A stretch of DNA of 64,000 nt, from positions 3,348,001-3,412,000 of the forward strand of contig NZ_JAQIIX010000002.1 in NCBI RefSeq assembly GCF_036946495.1. The letters run 5' to 3'. The stretch's first letter is position 1; the number at the start of each line of letters is the position of its first letter. The DNA comes from Mycolicibacterium neoaurum (GTDB lineage: Bacteria > Actinomycetota > Actinomycetes > Mycobacteriales > Mycobacteriaceae). Made by a program: the position numbers and the translations under genes. This document shows positions 58,786-64,000 of the stretch, piece by piece. Under the pieces are notes generated by a model. That model was not told the DNA's origin and searched no databases. It saw only the letters and a program-made list of their open reading frames with translations.

Positions 58786-61700
58786 ATGCGGCCGGCGGCG
58801 CGAATGCCGCAGCTGACACAGCGGAGCCGGATTCTGATCGGTGTCGCGGTAGCAGTTGTCCTGTTGTTGTTGGTGGGGCCGCGATTCATCGACGGCTATG
58901 TCGACTGGTTGTTCTTCGGTGAGCTCGGGTACCGGTCGGTGTTCACGACCGTGCTGTTCACCCGCATCGCACTGTTCTTCGTGGTCGCGATCTTCATCGG
59001 CGCGGTGGTCTTTGCCGGCCTGGCACTGGCCTATCGCACCCGGCCGGTTTTCGTGCCCACGGTGGGTCCCAACGATCCGGTGGCCCGGTACCGCACGACG
59101 GTGATGAGCCGCCTGCGGTTGTTCGGCATCGGGATCCCGATCTTCATCGGCCTGCTCGCCGGGATCGTCGCGCAGAGTTACTGGGCCCCGGTGCAGCTGT
59201 TCCTCAACGGCAGTGAATTCGGGATCACCGACCCGCAGTTCGGTATCGACCTCGGCTTCTACGCCTTCGACCTGCCGTTCTACCGGCTGGTGCTCACCTA
59301 CCTGTTCGTCGCGGTCTTCCTGGCGTTCGCGGCGAACCTGCTGGGCCACTACCTGTTCGGCGGTATCCGCCTGTCGAATCGTTCCGGTGCACTCACTCGC
59401 GCCGCCCGCATCCAGCTGATCGCGCTGGCGGGCACCCTGGTCCTGCTCAAGGCCGCCGCCTACTGGCTTGACCGCTACGAGCTGCTCAGCAACACCCGCG
59501 CCGGAAAGCCGTTCACCGGCGCCGGTTACACCGATATCAATGCGGTGCTGCCGGCCAAGCTGATCCTGCTGGCCATCGCGGTCATCTGCGCGGTCGCGGT
59601 GTTCTCCGCCCTTGTCCTTCGCGACCTGCGCATCCCGGCCATCGGCCTGGTGCTGCTGCTGCTGTCCTCCCTGGTGGTCGGCGCCGGCTGGCCGCTGATC
59701 GTCGAGCAGTTCAGCGTCAAACCGAATGCGGCGCAGAAGGAAAGCGAGTACATCAACCGAAGTATCACCGCCACACGGGATGCCTACGGGTTGACCGATG
59801 AGACGGTGGAGTACCGCAACTACGGCGGCGATGCCAATGCCACCGCCCAGCAGGTCTCCTCGGACACGGCGACGACGTCGAACATCCGACTGCTCGACCC
59901 GACGATCGTCAGCCCGGCGTTCACCCAGTTCCAGCAGGGCAAGAACTTCTACAACTTCCCCGACCAGCTGTCGATGGACCGTTATGTCGGGCCCGACGGT
60001 CAGATCCGCGATTACGTGGTGGCCGCTCGCGAGCTGAACCCCGACCGGTTGATCGACAACCAGCGTGACTGGATCAACCGGCACACGGTCTACACCCACG
60101 GCAACGGGTTCGTGGCCTCGCCCGCGAACACGGTGCGCGGTATCGCCAACGACCCGAACCAGAACGGTGGTTACCCCGAGTTCCTGGCCAGCGTGGTGGG
60201 CGCCAACGGCAGCGTCATCTCACCGGGACCGGCGCCGCTGGATCAGCCGCGGGTGTACTTCGGCCCGGTGATCTCCAGCGCCCCCGACGATTACGCCATC
60301 GTCGGCAAGGTCGGCGATGTCGATCGCGAGTACGACTACGAGACCAACACCGAGACCAAGAACTACACCTACCAGGGCAGCGGTGGCGTCCCGGTGGGCA
60401 ACTGGTTGGCGCGCGCGGTCTTCGCCGCGAAGTTCGCCGAGCGGAACTTCCTGCTGTCCAACGTGATCGGTGACAACAGCAAGATCCTGTTCAACCGCGA
60501 CCCGGCCCAGCGGGTCGAGGCCGTGGCGCCGTGGCTGACCACCGACAACGGTGTGTACCCCGCGATCGTCAACAAGCGGATGGTGTGGATCGTCGACGGC
60601 TACACGACGTTGGACAACTACCCGTACTCGGAGTTGACGACGCTGTCGAACGCGACCATCGACTCCAACGAGGTGGCGGTCAACCGCCTGCTGCCCGATA
60701 AGCAGGTGTCCTATATCCGCAACTCGGTCAAGGCCACCGTCGATGCCTATGACGGCACGGTGACGCTGTACGCGCAGGACGAGAACGATCCGGTGCTCAA
60801 GGCCTGGATGTCGGTGTTCCCCGGAACGGTGAAGCCCAAAGCGGATATCTCCGAGGAGCTCAAGCAGCATCTGCGCTATCCCGAGGATCTGTTCAAGGTG
60901 CAGCGTGCGTTGTTGGCCAAGTACCACGTCGACGACCCGGTGAAGTTCTTCACCAACGCCGACTTCTGGGATGTGCCACTGGATCCCAACCCGACGGCCA
61001 GCAGCTTCCAGCCGCCGTATTACATCGTGGCCAAGGACCAGGCCAAGCAGAACGGCGAACCGTCGTTCCAGCTGACCAGTGCCATGAACTGGATCCGCCG
61101 TGACTTCCTGGCCGCCTACATCAGTGCCAGCTCGGATCCGGACACCTACGGCAAGCTCACGGTGCTCACGGTGCCCGGGCAGGTCAACGGCCCGAAGCTG
61201 GCGTTCAACGCGATCAGCACCGATACCGCGGTGTCCACCGAGTTGGGTCAGATCGGGCGTGACGGCCAGAACCGTATCCGGTGGGGCAACCTGTTGACCC
61301 TGCCGATCGGTAACGGCGGCTTGCTCTATGTCGCACCGATCTACGCCTCGCCGGGCACCAGTGACGCGGCCTCGACCTATCCGCGTCTGATCCGCGTGGC
61401 CATGATGTACAACGACAAGGTCGGGTACGGCCCGACGGTGCGTGATGCGCTCGACGAGATCTTCGGCGCAGGAGCGGGTTCCACCGCGACCGGTCCCGCA
61501 CCGGCCGATGGTCAGGCCGGGCGTCCACAGGCGGCACCGACCAACGGTCAGCCCGCGGCCAACCCGCCGGCCGGTCAGCAGGGTCGGACGCCGGCACCTG
61601 CGGCCGAGCCGCCCGCGGCGGCCGTGCCCCCGGGCGGGCCGGTGACGCTCTCGGGTGCCAAGGCCGCTGCGCTGCAGGAGGTCAACTCGGCGCTGGACAA

Positions 61701-61797
61701 CATGCAGCAGGCGCAGACCAGCGGCAACTTCGAAGAGTTCGGCGCGGCGTTGCAGCGTCTGGACGATGCGATGAACCGCTACCGCGAGGCCCGCTAG
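58786..61797 (+). CDS. UPF0182 large membrane protein (Rv3193-like)
   Basis: A protein of about 1003 residues. Roughly seven membrane helices lie in the first 320 residues (ILIGVAVAVVLLLLVG, IALFFVVAIFIGAVVFAG, IFIGLLAGIVAQSYW and others). A long globular extracytoplasmic region follows, ending in a Pro/Ala/Gln-rich linker (about 895-955) and a short helical tail (LQEVNSALDNMQQAQ). UPF0182 is conserved in actinobacteria and cyanobacteria; no function is assigned. ATG 58786 is preferred; a TTG at 58780 is in frame. It ends just before a long hairpin. Confidence 0.9.
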   Translation: MRPAARMPQLTQRSRILIGVAVAVVLLLLVGPRFIDGYVDWLFFGELGYRSVFTTVLFTRIALFFVVAIFIGAVVFAGLALAYRTRPVFVPTVGPNDPVARYRTTVMSRLRLFGIGIPIFIGLLAGIVAQSYWAPVQLFLNGSEFGITDPQFGIDLGFYAFDLPFYRLVLTYLFVAVFLAFAANLLGHYLFGGIRLSNRSGALTRAARIQLIALAGTLVLLKAAAYWLDRYELLSNTRAGKPFTGAGYTDINAVLPAKLILLAIAVICAVAVFSALVLRDLRIPAIGLVLLLLSSLVVGAGWPLIVEQFSVKPNAAQKESEYINRSITATRDAYGLTDETVEYRNYGGDANATAQQVSSDTATTSNIRLLDPTIVSPAFTQFQQGKNFYNFPDQLSMDRYVGPDGQIRDYVVAARELNPDRLIDNQRDWINRHTVYTHGNGFVASPANTVRGIANDPNQNGGYPEFLASVVGANGSVISPGPAPLDQPRVYFGPVISSAPDDYAIVGKVGDVDREYDYETNTETKNYTYQGSGGVPVGNWLARAVFAAKFAERNFLLSNVIGDNSKILFNRDPAQRVEAVAPWLTTDNGVYPAIVNKRMVWIVDGYTTLDNYPYSELTTLSNATIDSNEVAVNRLLPDKQVSYIRNSVKATVDAYDGTVTLYAQDENDPVLKAWMSVFPGTVKPKADISEELKQHLRYPEDLFKVQRALLAKYHVDDPVKFFTNADFWDVPLDPNPTASSFQPPYYIVAKDQAKQNGEPSFQLTSAMNWIRRDFLAAYISASSDPDTYGKLTVLTVPGQVNGPKLAFNAISTDTAVSTELGQIGRDGQNRIRWGNLLTLPIGNGGLLYVAPIYASPGTSDAASTYPRLIRVAMMYNDKVGYGPTVRDALDEIFGAGAGSTATGPAPADGQAGRPQAAPTNGQPAANPPAGQQGRTPAPAAEPPAAAVPPGGPVTLSGAKAAALQEVNSALDNMQQAQTSGNFEEFGAALQRLDDAMNRYREAR

Positions 61798-61808
61798 TAG
61801 TTCTGTGT

Positions 61809-61865
61809 TGACTCTGCGCTCACGGCGGAAAAGTGCGGGAGCACGTCGCCGTGGGCGCAGAGTCA
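61809..61865 (+). terminator. Long hairpin terminator after the UPF0182 gene
   Basis: TGACTCTGCGCTCACGGCG (61809-61827) pairs with CGCCGTGGGCGCAGAGTCA (61847-61865); 18 Watson-Crick pairs plus one G-T wobble over a 19-base stem and a 19-base loop. The left arm begins 12 bases after the UPF0182 stop. Confidence 0.75.
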
Positions 61866-61966
61866 TCTCACCGTCGGGCCACTTGTAGTCTTTTCCAAGA
61901 AGACGCCAAGTGCGTCGCGGGAGGCTTCTCGCAGTTGCACACCGCACTGCCTGAAAGGACTCTCGA

Positions 61967-63352
61967 ATGCCCCTGGCCGACTCCGTCGACAGCGACGTCG
62001 TGTCGACACTGCCCGAGCACGTCAGCGCGCTGGTGGCGCTGCCCGGTGAGCCCGGTTACGAGCGCTGTGCGCCGTGGAACGTCGCGGTCGCCGTGCGGCC
62101 GGCCGCCGTGGTGTTCGCGACGGCGCCGCACCACGTTGCCGAAACCGTGCGGTTCGCGGCGTCCCATGGTCTGCGCGTGGCGGTTCAGGCAACCGGGCAC
62201 GGTGCCACCGCGATCGGCTCGGACACCCTGCTGATCCTCACCGGCGCGATGACGGACTGTGTGGTGGACCCCGACACCCGGACCGCGCGCGTCGGCGCCG
62301 GAGCGCGGTGGCAGCAGGTCCTCGATGCCGCTGCGCCACACGGCTTGGCGCCGTTGTGCGGGTCGTCACCGAGTGTCGGGGTTGTCGGTTTCCTCACCGG
62401 TTGCGGCATCGGGCCGTTGGTCCGCAGTGTCGGATTGTCCTCCGATCATGTGCGAGCCTTCGATGTGGTGACGGGCGCGGGGGAGTACCTGCGGGTGACC
62501 CCCGAGGTTCACAGTGAGCTCTTCTGGGGGCTGCGCGGGGGCAAGGCCACCCTCGGCATCGTGACGGCGGTGGAGATCGATCTGCTGCCGATCTCCGAGT
62601 TCTATGGTGGCGCGCTGTATTTCGATGGCGATGATGCGGCCGCGGTGCTGCGTGAATGGGCGCGGTGGAGCGTCGGGCTACCGGAGAACATCAACACCTC
62701 CGTCGCCTTGGCACAGTTGCCTGCGCTGCCCGGTGTTCCGGAACAATTGGCCGGACGGTCGACCGTGGCGGTGCGCTATACCGCCTTGGACGACTTGCCG
62801 GAGGCTGCAGCACTTCTGGCGCCGATGCGGGAGGCGGCCGCGCCGATTCTGGACGCCGTCGGGGTGCTGCCGTACGCGGCAATCGGCGCGGTGCACGCCG
62901 ATCCGGTCGATCCGATGCCCATTCACGAGGCGCAGGTGTTGTTGCGCGACTTGGATTCTGACGCGGTGGGCGTGGTGTTGGACGGGGCCGGGCCGGGTTC
63001 GGGCTCGGTGCAGACCATCGTCGAGGTCCGCATGCTCGGGGGTGCCATGGCTCGGCAGGCGCCGCACCCCAGTGCGTTCTGCCACCGCAACGCCAGGTAC
63101 GCAGTCACGGTCATCGGGGTACCGATGGGTCCCGCTGCCGACGCGGTTGTCCCGCAGGCCGACGCGCTCACCGCGGCACTGCAACCGTGGTCCACGGGCG
63201 GATTGCTGCCCAATTTCGCGCCGGCGACCGATGATGCGCGGACGGCACGCGTCTACGACGCGGACACCAGGAGCCGGTTGGCCGACCTCGCCGATCATTT
63301 CGATCCCGAAAGGGTTCTCGCGGTCGGGCAGGCGGTCCGATTCGCGCGCTAA
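61967..63352 (+). CDS. FAD-linked oxidoreductase (berberine-bridge/6-hydroxynicotine oxidase type)
   Basis: A 461-residue vanillyl-alcohol-oxidase-fold flavoprotein. The FAD domain covers about 40-215 (VQATGHGATAIGSDTLLILT, CGSSPSVGVVGFLTGCGIGP, GLRGGKATLGIVTAVEIDLL). The substrate domain follows, with a short BBE-like end (YDADTRSRLADLADHFDPER). His in ATGHGA sits where FAD is covalently bound in 6-hydroxynicotine oxidase. Enzymes of the group oxidise amines, alcohols or sugars with O2; the substrate is not known. CTGAAAGGACTCTCG precedes ATG 61967. Confidence 0.88.
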   Translation: MPLADSVDSDVVSTLPEHVSALVALPGEPGYERCAPWNVAVAVRPAAVVFATAPHHVAETVRFAASHGLRVAVQATGHGATAIGSDTLLILTGAMTDCVVDPDTRTARVGAGARWQQVLDAAAPHGLAPLCGSSPSVGVVGFLTGCGIGPLVRSVGLSSDHVRAFDVVTGAGEYLRVTPEVHSELFWGLRGGKATLGIVTAVEIDLLPISEFYGGALYFDGDDAAAVLREWARWSVGLPENINTSVALAQLPALPGVPEQLAGRSTVAVRYTALDDLPEAAALLAPMREAAAPILDAVGVLPYAAIGAVHADPVDPMPIHEAQVLLRDLDSDAVGVVLDGAGPGSGSVQTIVEVRMLGGAMARQAPHPSAFCHRNARYAVTVIGVPMGPAADAVVPQADALTAALQPWSTGGLLPNFAPATDDARTARVYDADTRSRLADLADHFDPERVLAVGQAVRFAR

Positions 63353-63373
63353 AACCATGGCTGAGCAGCCGAT

Positions 63374-63402
63374 TTGGTGTGCTGAACGCCCTTGGGTAAT
63401 GT
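63374..63402 (+). promoter_or_regulatory. Promoter of the initiator tRNA gene
   Basis: TTGGTG (63374-63379) and TAATGT (63397-63402) are separated by 17 bases, and the tRNA begins 13 bases after the -10 box. The placement fits a dedicated sigma-A promoter. Confidence 0.55.
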
Positions 63403-63414
63403 TGTGTTCACCGA

Positions 63415-63488
63415 CGCGGGGTGGAGCAGCTCGGTAGCTCGCTGGGCTCATAACCCAGAGGTCGCAGGTTCGAATCCTGTCCCCGCTA
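63415..63488 (+). tRNA. Initiator tRNA-fMet (CAT)
   Basis: A 74-base cloverleaf. The acceptor stem is CGCGGGG with CCCCGCT, leaving base 1 unpaired against base 72, the bacterial initiator feature. The anticodon arm CTGGGCTCATAACCCAG has three consecutive G:C pairs and the CAT anticodon, also initiator traits. The T arm is CAGGTTCGAATCCTG. The 3' CCA is not encoded (CTA follows), so it is added after transcription. Confidence 0.95.
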
Positions 63489-63518
63489 CTAGTGTGATGT
63501 CGCAAGACATCGGAATAG

Positions 63519-63553
63519 CCGTGGACCTACTTTAGGTCCGCGGTCTTTCCGTT
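63519..63553 (+). terminator. Terminator of the initiator tRNA
   Basis: CCGTGGACCT (63519-63528) pairs with AGGTCCGCGG (63534-63543), with one G-T pair and a five-base loop, followed by the T-rich TCTTTCCGTTT. It lies 30 bases after the tRNA. Confidence 0.7.
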
Positions 63554-63625
63554 TGGGGCCGTGGATGCGCCGGTGCGCACGATGTTGTGGGGGCAGAACC
63601 GGGGCCGCGTTGGTGCCCCAACGGG

Positions 63626-64000
63626 TCAGCGCACGCAGGGGATCCGGGCGCCGGACATCTCGGTCAGATCGGTCGGCGCGGGTGCGTGAGTCCCGGTCGC
63701 GGTCGCGTCGACCGTCGTGATTTCCGCGGGCGCCGCCGTTCCTCCTGCGCCCGACGACATTCCGCTCTCATATCCGTTCACGGGGTAGTCGGAGCCGATG
63801 GTGACGACAACAGTGTTGAGCGGCACCGCGGAGGACGATTCGGAGGTCACGGCGATCGGCAAGTCGTTCGCGACCGCGGCGGCTGCGCGCTCGGCGCCGG
63901 GGCCGTACTCGACGATGGTGGTGTCCGACAGCGCCTCAGCGGTGCCGATGTCACCGCGGGTGAAGCCGTGGGTGCTCAGCTCGTCGGCGACGCTGGTTGC
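63626..64000 (-). CDS. LytR_C domain protein (N-terminus outside window)
   Basis: The last 124 residues of a minus-strand gene that enters from the right edge. Strands and helices such as SVADELSTHGFTRGDIGTAE and IVEYGPGAERAAAAVAND, then LNTVVVTIGSDYP, match the LytR C-terminal (LytR_C) domain. A Gly/Ala/Thr/Pro-rich tail ends in RIPCVR. The domain is extracytoplasmic in LCP-type and related envelope proteins. Without the N-terminus it cannot be told whether this is an LCP ligase or a stand-alone LytR_C protein. Confidence 0.75.
   Translation of the reverse strand, partial: ATSVADELSTHGFTRGDIGTAEALSDTTIVEYGPGAERAAAAVANDLPIAVTSESSSAVPLNTVVVTIGSDYPVNGYESGMSSGAGGTAAPAEITTVDATATGTHAPAPTDLTEMSGARIPCVR

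Noticed and set aside
57589..60099. An 836-codon open frame on the minus strand opposite the PDZ-Lon and UPF0182 genes, and a similar one at 30430-32121 opposite adnB
   Set aside because: Both are compositional shadows of GC-rich genes: no ribosome site, repetitive Arg/Gly/His content, and well-recognised proteins on the other strand.
1..64000. CRISPR array, prophage or insertion sequence
   Set aside because: No spaced direct-repeat series, no transposase, integrase or phage structural gene was found; the hairpins noted are single inverted repeats at gene ends.

Overview
The window looks like chromosome from a fast-growing mycobacterium (Mycolicibacterium type). Codon use is GC-rich, many starts are GTG, and the gene order matches, in inverted orientation, the M. 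tuberculosis Rv3193c-Rv3216 neighbourhood: UPF0182, Lon/PDZ protease, DUF2342 metalloprotease, cyclodehydratase-like protein, ABC1 kinase, whiB7, uvrD2, mycoredoxin, nudC, ion channel, adnB/adnA, lipV, ATL protein, moeZ, DUF3152, TetR, DUF3107, MmpS-like, ferritin-like, rhlE, ParA, gpm2-like phosphatase, entC and a GNAT. Assignments rest on motifs and remembered synteny; no search was run.

Layout. 1-7.4 kb: a truncated lipid kinase, a VanY-type peptidase, a YchJ protein, and a minus-strand operon of two acyl-CoA dehydrogenases, a double-domain CoA-transferase and a LysR regulator. 7.4-8.25 kb: aroQ and a small membrane protein. 8.25-12.4 kb: an AT-richer accessory island with a broken HNH endonuclease, a possible leaderless leader peptide, an XRE-ROK fusion regulator, a membrane pentapeptide-repeat protein and an unknown convergent gene. 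12.4-36.3 kb: the conserved mycobacterial block from the GNAT to nudC, including the AdnAB double-strand-break motor-nuclease.

36.3-50.7 kb: a catabolic island inserted between nudC and mrx1, two genes adjacent in M. tuberculosis. It encodes a five-gene ATP-dependent ketone carboxylase in the order of acetophenone carboxylase (apcABCDE), a secondary-alcohol-type dehydrogenase, 3-oxoacid CoA-transferase (two subunits), a thiolase, an IclR repressor and an AcoR-like activator. Together these would take a secondary alcohol such as isopropanol to the ketone, carboxylate it to a 3-oxoacid, activate it with CoA and cleave it to acyl-CoAs. This is the most interesting system in the window.

50.7-64 kb: conserved block resumes with mrx1, uvrD2, and whiB7 with an attenuator-type leader (AT-rich promoter, 60-codon upstream ORF, intrinsic terminator), then ABC1 kinase, the cyclodehydratase-like protein, the proteases and UPF0182. 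It ends with an FAD-linked oxidase, an initiator tRNA-Met with its own promoter and terminator, and a truncated LytR_C protein.
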